From Streptomyces griseoviridis (GTDB lineage: Bacteria > Actinomycetota > Actinomycetes > Streptomycetales > Streptomycetaceae), in the NCBI GenBank assembly GCA_014649155.1, contig BMSM01000007.1, forward strand, positions 124,001 to 188,000: DNA of 64,000 bases. The letters run 5' to 3'. Every line of letters starts with the position of its first letter. Within the stretch, counting starts at the first letter, position 1. Of the stretch, positions 36,896-45,579 are shown piece after piece. Made by a program: the position numbers and the translations under genes. The notes below the pieces were generated by a model. It made no database searches and was not told the origin of the DNA. It saw only the letters and a list, made by a program, of their open reading frames with translations.

Positions 36896-39687
36896 ACCCG
36901 CACCCCCGCGAGGTCGTTGTCGTCGGTGTCCTGCCGTGTCCGGCCCCCGGTGCGGCTGCCGGCGGGTCCGGGCCGCCCGCTGGCCCCCTCCCGGGCCGGC
37001 AGGCCCAGCAGCAACCGCACGACCGGCTCGACGGCGTCGGCCCGTGCCGTGTCCGGCTCGGGCGCGAACCCGGGCAGGCCCGTGCCGCCGGCCGCCGTGC
37101 CGCCCCGCGCACCGGGGCCGCGCCGGACCAGTTCCCCGAGGGTGCGCCGCACCCCGGGCTCGTACGCCGAGAACGTGCGCCGCAGCAGCGGCAGGACGTC
37201 CGTGAACGCTTCCGCCGGTACGCCGGTCAGCCAGGCGTCGACCAGCCCCAGCAGCCGCTCGTCGTGGACCAGGAGCATGCCGCCCCCGGAACCGCCGCCG
37301 ACGAACCCCTCGATCCAGGCGGCGGCGTCCGCCGGTGGTGTGCCCGGGGAGAGGGCCAGGCCCATGAGGCGGGCGGCCTCGTCCGCCGGCAGTTCCCCGT
37401 CGTCCAGCAGCAGCCGTACGGAACGTCCCCGGATGACGCCGGGCACGGTGCCCCGCACCGACAGCACCCGCAGTACCCGGCGCCAACGAGCCCGCAGGTC
37501 ACCGGGGCCGGAGGCGGGGTCAGGGGCGGAGACGGACGCCGGGCCCGGGGCCGGGACCGAACCGGCGTCCGGCGCTGAACCCGAAGCCGATGCCGGGCCA
37601 GGGGCCGACGCCGGGGCGTGGGCCGCGTCGGCCGGGGCGTGGGCCGCGTCGGCCGGGGCGTGGGCCGCGTCGGCCGGGGCGTGGGCCGCGTCGGCGGGGG
37701 CGTGGGCCGCGTCGGCGGGGGCGTCGGCCGCGTCGGCCAGCAGGCCCACCGCCCCGTTCACCGCGTCCACATGGCGCCGCATCTCCTCGGCGCCGTCCGC
37801 GTCCAGCGCGGCACAGGCGGGGGGCAGGCCGACGAACACCCGCTCGGCGAGACCCGCGGCGACCTCGGCGAGCGCCCCGGTGTCCGTGCCCCGTACATCG
37901 CCGTACCGCAGCGAACGGACCAGGGCCGGCAGGGCCTGCGCGAGGTGGCCCACGTCCGCGTCGAGCGCCGCCCGGTCGGCCAGGACCCGCATCACCACGG
38001 GGAGCGCGTCCGGCAGTTCGGCCAGCAGGCAGCGCTCGGCCAGGGCGGTGACCTCGGCCAGATGCTGTGCGGCGACGGCGTCCGCCTCGGCCTTCGCGGT
38101 CGCCGCGCCGAGCACCGTCGTCCCCCACACGCCGGCCTCGGCGACCCGGACCGACAGCTCCGGCTCCCAGCGCAGCCGCCATGTCTCCCGGAACGTGCCC
38201 GTACCCGTGCGCGACGCGGCCGGCTCCCCCCAGCCGATGCCGAGCAGCCGCAGCCGGTGCAGGAGCCTGCCGCGCTCGGCGTCGGTCTCCTTGCGCAGGT
38301 CGAGTTCCAGCTCCCGCTCCAGCGCCTCCGGCTTGAGCCGCAGCCGACGCTGTATCCGGGTCAGATCGCGTTGCAGCGGAACCGCCGGCGCCTCCTCGGG
38401 CACCTCCCCCAGCACGTCCCCGACGACCAGCCGGTCATGGACCAGGGCCAGCGGCACGTCGGAGCCCTCGCACATCACCGCGCGCACGGCGTCGGTGGTC
38501 TCGCTGAGGCCGGGCAGCGGACGCCCACGCATCACGGCGAGCGTCTCGGCCAGCCGTACCGCCTCGATGACATGGGCGGACGAGACGATCCGGTCCTCCT
38601 CCCGCAGCAGCCCCGCCACCTTGGTCAGCCACCGTTCGACCGGCCGGTCCGCCGCGCCGAACACATGCCCGTACCAGCCCGGCGAGTCGATGCCCGCGCC
38701 GTAGCCGCTGCTCCGGGACAGCCGGCGGTTGGTCCACGGCACCCAGGTCAGGTCCACCTTGATCTTGGGCAGGCCCTTGAGCAGCGCCCGGTCGGCGGCG
38801 ACGGTGGACTTCCGGCGCAGCGCGGGCACGTGCCAGGCACCGCACACCACGGCCACGCCCTCGGGGAACTCCCGCTGCGCGGACCGGACCTGGAGCCGCA
38901 TGTACGCCTCGCGGACGAGGTCCCGGCCGTGCTCGTCAGCCGCTCCCGGCTCCCCATGAGGCTCCGGCCCCTTCGCCCCCTCCGTGCCCTCGGTCTCCCG
39001 CAGCGCCCCCATCGCCTCTTCCAAGGCGCTGAACGGGGCGAGCGGGTCCTCCCCCGCGCCCCGGTGCTCGACGACGTCCTCCCACCAGCGCTCGGGGTCG
39101 TCGTACCCGGCCGCCCCGGCCAGCACGGCGAGCGGATCGGTCCGCACGGCCGGCCGGGTCCCGGCCGCCGACGGCATCGCACCGGGTTCCGCCTCCGCTT
39201 CCGGCTCCGGTTCTGCCTTCGCTCCTGGTTCCGCCTTGGCTCCCGGTTCCGGTTCCGGGCCGGCTCCAGCGGGCCGCCCCGTCGTCTCCCCCTGCCCTCC
39301 GTCCGTACCGTGCTCCGCTTCCTCCTCGTGCTCCCGCAGGGCCAGCGTGTGGGCGGCCGGCAGGTCGAAGAAGCGGACCGGGACGCCGTGGTCCACGGCC
39401 CAGCGGAGGGCGACCCACTCCGGGGAGAACTCGGCGAACGGCCAGAACGCGGAGCGGCCGGGCTCGTCCACGGCGTGGGCGAGCAGGGCGACCGGCGGCC
39501 GCATGTCCTCGTGGGCGGCGAGCGGCACGAGGGCATCCGCCTCGGGCGGTCCTTCGATCAGCACCACCCGGGGCCGCGCCGCCGCCAGCGCCGCTTGGAC
39601 CGCGCGGGCCGAGCCGGGCCCGTGGTGACGTACCCCCAGCAGCAGCGGTCCGCGCCCCGGCCCCGCCTTGCCGTCAGTGCCTGCCAC
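36892..39687 (-). CDS. DUF5682 family protein of the MoxR cassette
   Basis: A 931-residue cytosolic protein. The N-terminus LLLGVRHHGPGSARAV and VVLIEGPPEADALV is the DUF5682 signature, with KIKVDLTWVPWTNRRLS and GYGAGIDSPGWYGHVF further on. The start resembles TraB-type folds (His-His and an IEGPP block), which is a structural guess. Two low-complexity inserts interrupt the conserved parts: an acidic/Pro stretch at about 120-175 and a heptapeptide array (HAPADAA, five or more copies) at about 650-690. Middle gene between MoxR and VWA, with a 141-base gap to MoxR. Confidence 0.85.
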   Translation of the reverse strand: MAGTDGKAGPGRGPLLLGVRHHGPGSARAVQAALAAARPRVVLIEGPPEADALVPLAAHEDMRPPVALLAHAVDEPGRSAFWPFAEFSPEWVALRWAVDHGVPVRFFDLPAAHTLALREHEEEAEHGTDGGQGETTGRPAGAGPEPEPGAKAEPGAKAEPEPEAEAEPGAMPSAAGTRPAVRTDPLAVLAGAAGYDDPERWWEDVVEHRGAGEDPLAPFSALEEAMGALRETEGTEGAKGPEPHGEPGAADEHGRDLVREAYMRLQVRSAQREFPEGVAVVCGAWHVPALRRKSTVAADRALLKGLPKIKVDLTWVPWTNRRLSRSSGYGAGIDSPGWYGHVFGAADRPVERWLTKVAGLLREEDRIVSSAHVIEAVRLAETLAVMRGRPLPGLSETTDAVRAVMCEGSDVPLALVHDRLVVGDVLGEVPEEAPAVPLQRDLTRIQRRLRLKPEALERELELDLRKETDAERGRLLHRLRLLGIGWGEPAASRTGTGTFRETWRLRWEPELSVRVAEAGVWGTTVLGAATAKAEADAVAAQHLAEVTALAERCLLAELPDALPVVMRVLADRAALDADVGHLAQALPALVRSLRYGDVRGTDTGALAEVAAGLAERVFVGLPPACAALDADGAEEMRRHVDAVNGAVGLLADAADAPADAAHAPADAAHAPADAAHAPADAAHAPADAAHAPASAPGPASASGSAPDAGSVPAPGPASVSAPDPASGPGDLRARWRRVLRVLSVRGTVPGVIRGRSVRLLLDDGELPADEAARLMGLALSPGTPPADAAAWIEGFVGGGSGGGMLLVHDERLLGLVDAWLTGVPAEAFTDVLPLLRRTFSAYEPGVRRTLGELVRRGPGARGGTAAGGTGLPGFAPEPDTARADAVEPVVRLLLGLPAREGASGRPGPAGSRTGGRTRQDTDDNDLAGVRV
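37614..37739. repeat. 21-bp coding tandem repeat in DUF5682 gene
   Basis: Six units of GGGGCGTGGGCCGCGTCGGC plus one base (37614, 37635, 37656, 37677, 37698, 37719) encode on the minus strand the heptapeptide HAPADAA. Copies one to three are identical, so recent expansion is likely, and copy number may vary between strains. Confidence 0.92.
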
Positions 39688-39828
39688 GCCCTCCCCCTCC
39701 CGTCAGGGACCATGCCGTGTCGTCCTCGTCGCCGGGCCGGACCGCCGTGCCCGTCCTCCCGGAACCCGCCCGCGCCGCCGGTCCCCCCGTCCAGCGAGCC
39801 TCGTACGAGCCGTGTGCGTCGATGCCGG

Positions 39829-41013
39829 TCACGCGCTGACCTCCCGGCAGGCCCGGTAGAAGTCCTTCCAGCCGTCGCGCTCGCGGACGACCGTCTCCAG
39901 GTACTCCTGCCAGATCACGCGGTCGGCCGCCGGATCGCGGACGACGGCACCGAGAATCCCGGCCGCGACGTCACCGGACCGCAGTACGCCGTCGCCGAAG
40001 TGGGCGGCCAGCGCCAGCCCGCCCGTGACGACCGAGATGGCCTCGGCCGTCGACAGGGTGCCGCTGGGCGACTTCAGCTTCGTACGCCCGTCCGTGGTCA
40101 CGCCGTCGCGCAGTTCGCGGAAGACGGTCACGACGCGGCGGATCTCGTCGATGCCGTCGGGAGCGGCCGGCAGGTCCAGGGAGCGGCCGATCTGGTCGAC
40201 GCGCCGGGAGACGATGTCGACCTCGGCCTCGGCGCTCGCCGGCAGCGGCAGCACCACGGTGTTGAAGCGGCGGCGCAGGGCGCTGGACAGGTCGTTGACC
40301 CCGCGGTCACGGTCGTTGGCCGTGGCGATCAGGTTGAAGCCGCGGACGGCCTGCACCTCCTGGCCCAGCTCCGGTATCGGCAGTGTCTTCTCCGACAGGA
40401 TGGTGATGAGCGTGTCCTGCACGTCGGCCGGGATACGGGTCAGCTCCTCGACCCGGGCGGTCATCCCCTCGGCCATCGCCCGCATGACCGGGCTCGGCAC
40501 GAGGGCGTCCCGGCTCGGGCCGTGGGCGAGCAGCTGCGCGTAGTTCCAGCCGTAGCGGATCGCCTCCTCGGGCGTGCCGGCCGTGCCCTGCACGAGCAGC
40601 GTGGAGTCCCCGCTGACCGCGGCGGCCAGGTGCTCGGACACCCACGTCTTCGCGGTGCCGGGCACGCCGAGCAGGAGCAGGGCGCGGTCGGTGGCCAGCG
40701 TGGTGACGGCCACCTCGACGATGCGGCGCGGTCCCACGTATTTCGGCGTGATCACGGTGCCGTCGGGCAGGGTGCCGCCGAGCAGGTACGTCGCGACGGC
40801 CCACGGCGACAGCTTCCAGCGGGCCGGGCGCGGACGGTCGTCCTGCGCGGCGAGCGCGGCCAGTTCGTCGGCGAAGGCGTTCTCGGCGTGCGGGCGCAGG
40901 GCCTCCGGGCTCTCCTGCGCGTCCGCGGATGTCTGGGTGTCCGCTTCCGTGGGCACGGGCGCGGACCCGTTCTGGCTCGGGTCGACGGACGTCGGTTCTA
41001 CGGACACAGGCAT
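39829..41013 (-). CDS. MoxR-family AAA+ ATPase (YehL-like)
   Basis: A 394-residue ATPase. After an acidic N-terminus come Walker A LGVPGTAKTW (near residue 125), a Walker-B region MTARVEELTRIPADVQDTL in which Glu-Glu replaces the usual Asp-Glu, sensor 1 FNLIATANDRD and the Arg-finger loop SSALRRRFN, then a C-terminal lid. MoxR ATPases remodel or assemble protein complexes with VWA partners; the association with SWIM and VWA genes matches the YehL subgroup as I recall it. ATG 41013 has GGAGGGGGA upstream. First gene of the minus arm, with a 57-base gap to the shared inverted repeat. Confidence 0.9.
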   Translation of the reverse strand: MPVSVEPTSVDPSQNGSAPVPTEADTQTSADAQESPEALRPHAENAFADELAALAAQDDRPRPARWKLSPWAVATYLLGGTLPDGTVITPKYVGPRRIVEVAVTTLATDRALLLLGVPGTAKTWVSEHLAAAVSGDSTLLVQGTAGTPEEAIRYGWNYAQLLAHGPSRDALVPSPVMRAMAEGMTARVEELTRIPADVQDTLITILSEKTLPIPELGQEVQAVRGFNLIATANDRDRGVNDLSSALRRRFNTVVLPLPASAEAEVDIVSRRVDQIGRSLDLPAAPDGIDEIRRVVTVFRELRDGVTTDGRTKLKSPSGTLSTAEAISVVTGGLALAAHFGDGVLRSGDVAAGILGAVVRDPAADRVIWQEYLETVVRERDGWKDFYRACREVSA

Positions 41014-41056
41014 GGCTGAGTCCCCCTCCAGCTCGGCCGGTTCGGATCTGACACCA

Positions 41057-41139
41057 ACCGTGCACCACACCACTGACAATCGCTCTGACCTGCACAAATA
41101 CCCTCGCGGAGGGTGATTGTCAGTGGCGGGGCCTAGTTT
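41057..41139. promoter_or_regulatory. Divergent promoter with RecA-NDp (PafBC-type) DNA-damage motif
   Basis: On the plus strand TTGTCAGTG (41117-41125), 8 bases, then TAGTTT (41134-41139) matches the RecA-NDp consensus TTGTCRGTG-N8-TANNNT exactly. The -10 ends 7 bases before the SWIM gene ATG. A perfect 12-bp inverted copy (CCACTGACAATC, 41070-41081, against GATTGTCAGTGG, 41115-41126) points the same upstream element toward MoxR, there followed after 8 bases by the weaker hexamer CACGGT. The consensus is established for mycobacterial DNA-damage genes controlled by PafBC; its use here is inferred. Confidence 0.82.
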
Positions 41140-41146
41140 CGGTGAC

Positions 41147-42502
41147 ATGACTCAGCAGGGGGAGCGCTGGGCGGCCGACCAGGTGCTGGCACTGGCACCT
41201 GACGCCGCGTCACGCAAGGCGGGAAGCAAACTCGGCACGGCCGGTCCGTGGTCCGAGGCGGGATGTTCCGACGAGGGGACGGTGTGGGGGCTGTGCAAGG
41301 GCAGCGGCAGCAAGCCGTACCAGACGGTCGTCGATCTCGCGGGCGCGGAGGGGCCCGCGTACAAGTGCAGTTGTCCGAGCCGTAAGTTCCCGTGCAAGCA
41401 CGCGCTCGGACTGCTGCTGCTGTGGACGGGCGGGGACGGAGCCGTGCCGCGGGCCGAGCCGCCGGAGTTCGCGGATCAGTGGCTCGCCACGCGGCGCGGA
41501 CGCGCGGAGCGGAAGAAGCAGGAGGCGTCCTCCGGTTCCGGTTCCGCTTCCGCCGATCCGGAGGCCGCCCGGCGCCGCGCCGAGCGCCGGGCCGAGCGGA
41601 TCTCCGCGGGCGCGACCGAGCTGGAGCAGCGCCTGGCGGACCTGCTGCGCGGTGGCCTGGCCGGCGCCGAGGCGTCCGGTCACGAGCTGTGGGAGGAGAC
41701 GGCGGCCCGCATGGTCGACGCCCAGGCACCGGGGCTCGCCGCCCGTGCGCGGGAGTTGGGGTCGATCCCCTCGTCCGGGCCCGGCTGGCCGGTCCGGTTG
41801 CTGGAGGAGTGCGCCCTGCTCCACCTTCTCGATCAGGGCTGGCTGCGCCGCGAGCAGTTGCCGGACGCCCTGGCGGCGACGGTCCGCTCACGGACCGGTC
41901 TGCCGGCCTCACCCGAAGGCCCGGCCGTCCGTGATCAGTGGCTGGTCCTCGCCCAGTACGACACGGCGGACGCGCGCCTGACCACCCGCCGGATCTGGCT
42001 GTACGGCGCCGGGTCGGACCGCACCGCGCTGCTCCTCTCCTACGGCGCCGCCGGCCGCGCCCCGGAGTTGGCGCTGCCGGTGGGACTGGCCCTGGAGACC
42101 GAGGTGTCCCCTTATCCGGGAGCCGGCCAGTTCCGGTCGGCCCTGGGTGAGCGGTTCTCCCCGCCCGCCACGACGGAGACACGTCCGCCCGGGGTGGACA
42201 CGGCACGGGCGGCCGCCCGCTACGGCGAGGCACTCCGGGACGATCCCTGGCTGGATTCCGTCCCGGTGACCCTGGACCGGGTCATACCGGTCCAGGACGG
42301 CGACGGCTGGCAACTGGCCGACGCCGACGGCGACACCGCCCTCCCCCTCAGCGCCGTGGCCCGCAACCGGCCCGGCCTGTGGCGCCTGGTCGCGCTCTCG
42401 GGCGGGGCGCCCGTCACGGTCTTCGGCGAGTGCGGCCACCGGGGCTTCACTCCGCTGACGGCCTGGCCCGCCGAGCCGGGCGCGGCGGTGCCGCTGTGCT
42501 GA
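41147..42502 (+). CDS. SWIM zinc-finger protein of the MoxR cassette
   Basis: A 451-residue protein. The SWIM motif CxCx(n)CxH is complete as CSCPSRKFPCKH at about residues 77-88. A charged helical region (ADPEAARRRAERRAERI) and a long C-terminal domain of unknown fold follow. SWIM fingers bind DNA or proteins, and many SWIM proteins work in recombination or repair. ATG 41147 is chosen because the promoter's -10 ends 7 bases upstream, so the mRNA would begin at or next to the ATG, and there is no ribosome binding site. The plus arm continues with DUF5691. Confidence 0.88.
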   Translation: MTQQGERWAADQVLALAPDAASRKAGSKLGTAGPWSEAGCSDEGTVWGLCKGSGSKPYQTVVDLAGAEGPAYKCSCPSRKFPCKHALGLLLLWTGGDGAVPRAEPPEFADQWLATRRGRAERKKQEASSGSGSASADPEAARRRAERRAERISAGATELEQRLADLLRGGLAGAEASGHELWEETAARMVDAQAPGLAARARELGSIPSSGPGWPVRLLEECALLHLLDQGWLRREQLPDALAATVRSRTGLPASPEGPAVRDQWLVLAQYDTADARLTTRRIWLYGAGSDRTALLLSYGAAGRAPELALPVGLALETEVSPYPGAGQFRSALGERFSPPATTETRPPGVDTARAAARYGEALRDDPWLDSVPVTLDRVIPVQDGDGWQLADADGDTALPLSAVARNRPGLWRLVALSGGAPVTVFGECGHRGFTPLTAWPAEPGAAVPLC

Positions 42503-42758
42503 CCCCCGTAGCCGGTCCCGTCACGAACGCCCCTGGTGTGACCGCCTCTCCGCCGATCACCCATCCAACGACCGGACGTCCCACGGCCGTTCAAGACACG
42601 GCCGTCCGCCCCGCGACCACCCGCCCCACGGCCGTCCGCCCCGCGACCACCCGCCCCACGGCCACCCGGCTTACGGCACTCCCCCCACAAGGCCCATTCG
42701 CAACCGCCCCCACCACCCCTCCCCCTCCGATGCACGCCCTTTCGCGGAAAGGACCCGC

Positions 42759-44387
42759 ATGACCAGGCCACCGGCTCCCGTGTCCGCGCTCCCCGTCTGG
42801 GAGGAGCTCGTCACCGCGGCCCTGCTCGGCACGGAGCGTCGTACTCCTCCGGGCTGCGCGCCCGGCCCGGACGCCCCCACCCGGCTGCTGGACGCCGCGG
42901 CCCTGGAGACCGTACGCAGGCGCGCCTCCCTGCGTCCCGCGCGGTCGGCGAAGCGTCCGGCGCCGGCCCCCGCCGATCACCGCCCTCCGCTGCCGACGGC
43001 CGCCGCCCGCAGGCTCGCCCTGCTGCTCGCCGACCGGTCCGGCGTGGCGGGCGGCGGGCGGCGGGGGACGGCTCCGGACCTGATGGAGTTGCTGCCCCAG
43101 TGGCTGGCGGCGGCGAACGGCCACGGTTACGCAGCCCCTGCGGAGTCGCTGCCCGCCCTGCTGGACGCGGCCCGCGGCCGGACCGACCTGCGCCCTGCGG
43201 CCCTGACGTTCGCCGGTCCGCGCGCGCTGTGGCTGGCCCGGCTAAACCCGGACTGGCGGTTCGCGCTGCGCGCCGCACCCGGCGGTGACGGCGCGCTGCC
43301 CCGCCCCGAGGAGGCGGAGCGGGTCCGGCGGCTGTGGGACGAGGGCCTGTTCGCCGAGCGGGTCGCACTCCTGGCCTCACTGCGCGCTCGGCGTCCCGCC
43401 GACGCCCGTGAGCTGCTCGCCGGCACGTGGTCGGCGGAGCGGGCCGAGGACCGCCTGATGTTCCTCGACTCGCTCCGGACGGGCCTGGGTCCCGACGACG
43501 AGCCGTTCCTGGAGCAGGCGCTCGCCGACCGCAGCCGTAACGTACGAGCGACGGCGGCGGAGCTGCTGTCGGCGCTGCCGGGTTCCGCGCTCGCCGCGCG
43601 CATGGCGGCCAGGGCCCTGACCTGCGTGTCCGTCGACCGTTCGCGGGTCCCCGCGACCATCGTGGTGGAGGCGCCGCACGAGTGCGACGCGGGCATGGAG
43701 CGCGACGGCGTCGTCCCCAAGCCGCCGGCCGGGCGTGGCGAACGGTCGTGGTGGTTCGGGCAGTTGGTGGAGGCGACACCCCTGGCGACCTGGACCGGCC
43801 GGCTCGGCGCGCGTACGCCTCAGGAGATCGTCGCGCTTCCGGTGGCGGACGACTGGCAGAGCGAACTGCACGCGGCGTGGTGCCGGGCGGCGGTCCGGCA
43901 GCGGGACTCCGCGTGGGCGCGGGCGCTGCTCGGCTCGCCCACGGTGCCCGAGGCCGGCGGGCCGGGCGCGGTGTCGCTGGCCGAGCGGGCCAAGCTGCTC
44001 GGCGTGCTGGCGGCCGGTGAACGGGCCGAGTGGGTCGCCGGGTTCATCGCCACGCACGGTCTGTCGGAGGCGTTCCAGCTCCTCGGGGTCTGCGCGGTGC
44101 CGTGGGCCGCGCCGCTGGGTCGGGCGGTGGTCGACGCGCTCGACATCGCGCGGGACGCGGGGAACTACCCCTGGAGTTTCAGCGGGGTCATGGGTCTCGC
44201 CGAACGGTGCCTCGACCCGTCCGAGGCGGGCCGCTTCGACGGCCTGTCCGCGATGGCCGACGAGCCGGAGGACGCGTCGCCGGGGGCCGGCGGCTACTGG
44301 GCGGAGGCGTTCCAGCGCATGGTCACGACGTTGCGGCTGCGCGCGACGATGGCGGAGGAACTGGCCCCGGCCCCGGCCCCGCGCTGA
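42759..44387 (+). CDS. DUF5691 family protein of the MoxR cassette
   Basis: A 542-residue cytosolic protein, mostly helical and HEAT-like in parts (FLEQALADRSRNVRATAAELL). It opens with WEELVTAALLGTERRTPP, the DUF5691 start. Further conserved-looking blocks are LARLNPDWRFALR and VPHECD-like PHECDAGMERDGV. DUF5691 genes regularly follow SWIM genes in this cassette. ATG 42759 follows GGAAAGGACCCGC. The 256-base gap from the SWIM stop contains a duplicated GCGACCACCCGCCCCACGGC unit (about 42616-42662) and no gene. Confidence 0.82.
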   Translation: MTRPPAPVSALPVWEELVTAALLGTERRTPPGCAPGPDAPTRLLDAAALETVRRRASLRPARSAKRPAPAPADHRPPLPTAAARRLALLLADRSGVAGGGRRGTAPDLMELLPQWLAAANGHGYAAPAESLPALLDAARGRTDLRPAALTFAGPRALWLARLNPDWRFALRAAPGGDGALPRPEEAERVRRLWDEGLFAERVALLASLRARRPADARELLAGTWSAERAEDRLMFLDSLRTGLGPDDEPFLEQALADRSRNVRATAAELLSALPGSALAARMAARALTCVSVDRSRVPATIVVEAPHECDAGMERDGVVPKPPAGRGERSWWFGQLVEATPLATWTGRLGARTPQEIVALPVADDWQSELHAAWCRAAVRQRDSAWARALLGSPTVPEAGGPGAVSLAERAKLLGVLAAGERAEWVAGFIATHGLSEAFQLLGVCAVPWAAPLGRAVVDALDIARDAGNYPWSFSGVMGLAERCLDPSEAGRFDGLSAMADEPEDASPGAGGYWAEAFQRMVTTLRLRATMAEELAPAPAPR

Positions 44388-44548
44388 CCGGCCCCGGCCC
44401 CGCACCGACCGGGACCGACCCGGACCCCGCGCCGACCCGGAACCGACCCCGCCGCACCTCGACCGGTTCAGCCATCCCGACCGGTTCAGCCACCCCGGAC
44501 CGGATCAGCCACCGCACCCGACGCGCCCCGCGCACCCGCGGCCCCGCG

Positions 44549-44965
44549 TCACGCTTCGGCGTGCTGCCGCGCGTTCTCCCGCACCCAGTCCACGATCGAC
44601 GTCATGGTCGCGCCGGGCGTGAAGATCGCCGCCACGCCCTTCTCCTTCAGCGGCGGGATGTCGGCCTCCGGGATGATGCCGCCGCCGAAGACCAGGATGT
44701 CGTCCGCGTCCCGCTCCTTGAGGAGGTCGATCACGGCACCGAAGAGCGTGTTGTGGGCACCCGAGAGGATGGAGAGCCCGATCGCGTCGGCGTCCTCCTG
44801 GATGGCGGTGTCGACGATCTGCTCGGGAGTCTGGTGGAGCCCGGTGTAGATGACCTCCATACCGGCGTCCCGCAGCGCCCGCGCGATCACCTTGGCCCCT
44901 CGGTCATGGCCGTCGAGCCCCGGCTTGGCCACCACCACGCGGATCGGACCGGCTGCCACACCCAT
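44549..44965 (-). CDS. icmB: Isobutyryl-CoA mutase small (B12-binding) subunit
   Basis: A 138-residue cobalamin-binding protein. The DxHxxG motif is in [17 protein letters not shown], where the His coordinates cobalt, followed by [13 protein letters not shown] and [12 protein letters not shown]. Stand-alone B12 domain of this size matches IcmB, which pairs with a separate IcmA to interconvert isobutyryl-CoA and butyryl-CoA; it could also serve a related acyl-CoA mutase. The large subunit is not in the window. ATG 44965 has GGAGG 6 bases upstream; in-frame ATGs at 44977 and 44989 are less likely. Confidence 0.9.
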   Translation of the reverse strand: MGVAAGPIRVVVAKPGLDGHDRGAKVIARALRDAGMEVIYTGLHQTPEQIVDTAIQEDADAIGLSILSGAHNTLFGAVIDLLKERDADDILVFGGGIIPEADIPPLKEKGVAAIFTPGATMTSIVDWVRENARQHAEA

Positions 44966-45579
44966 CACTGCCTCCATGAAGCAACTCAAGCGACTGAAGA
45001 GACTGAAGCGCTACACCCATTCGTAGCGGCGCCCGTACCGGTACCCATACCCGCGATCACCGACAGGCGCCGCCAGGCCCTCACACCGAGCCGCCCGAAG
45101 AAGTGAACGAACGTTATCCCCAGCATCTCGCAACCGGCAGTTTCGCGGTGGACACCGAGGGGGAAATCACACAGAAGGACATGTTGGTCGCGCAGCGTTC
45201 CGGGTCACGGCGGACCGCGCGCACGGAAAGCCGCACCATCCCGGCACGGCCACGCCGCGCCGACAGCCACAGGCCGCGAAAAGCCGCCGCGGACAGCGCG
45301 GGCACCCCCAGGGACGGGCACGGGCACACACCACGGGCGCACAGCGCCAGGTGCCGCATGCACGCCCCGGCACCAGCGGCACACCTAGCCGGCTACCACC
45401 CACAGCCACCACCCGCCGGCCCATGACTCAACGCAACCACTCCGGCACCCGACGAAGCCACCCCCGCCCCGCCGGCCCGTACCCACCCCAGCCCCACCAC
45501 CGGGCACCGGTGTCGCGGCTCTCCATCAGGGCACACGGGGAACAGAGGCGTTCTTCCGCGTGCCGACGGGAGGTCGGCC
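44966..45579. other. Spacer between icmB and lipase gene
   Basis: About 610 bases with no gene I can support. Small frames exist (plus strand 45103-45426; minus strand 45114-45359), but their codon use and composition are weak. Promoters for the divergent icmB and lipase genes must lie here. A short A/T-richer patch lies around 45105-45190. Confidence 0.45.

Noticed and set aside
34763..38704. 1313-residue plus-strand open frame
   Set aside because: Arg/Ser/Pro low-complexity translation spanning several real minus-strand genes; no domain recognisable.
37618..41019. 1133-residue plus-strand open frame across DUF5682 and MoxR
   Set aside because: Antisense shadow caused by high GC; both minus-strand genes show clear motifs and coupled starts.
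45114..45359. Small minus-strand frame with several Cys
   Set aside because: No ribosome binding site and no recognisable motif; kept only as a remark in the spacer entry.
45103..45426. Small plus-strand frame after icmB
   Set aside because: Codon third positions are not biased to G/C as in neighbours and composition is Arg/Ala-rich without features.
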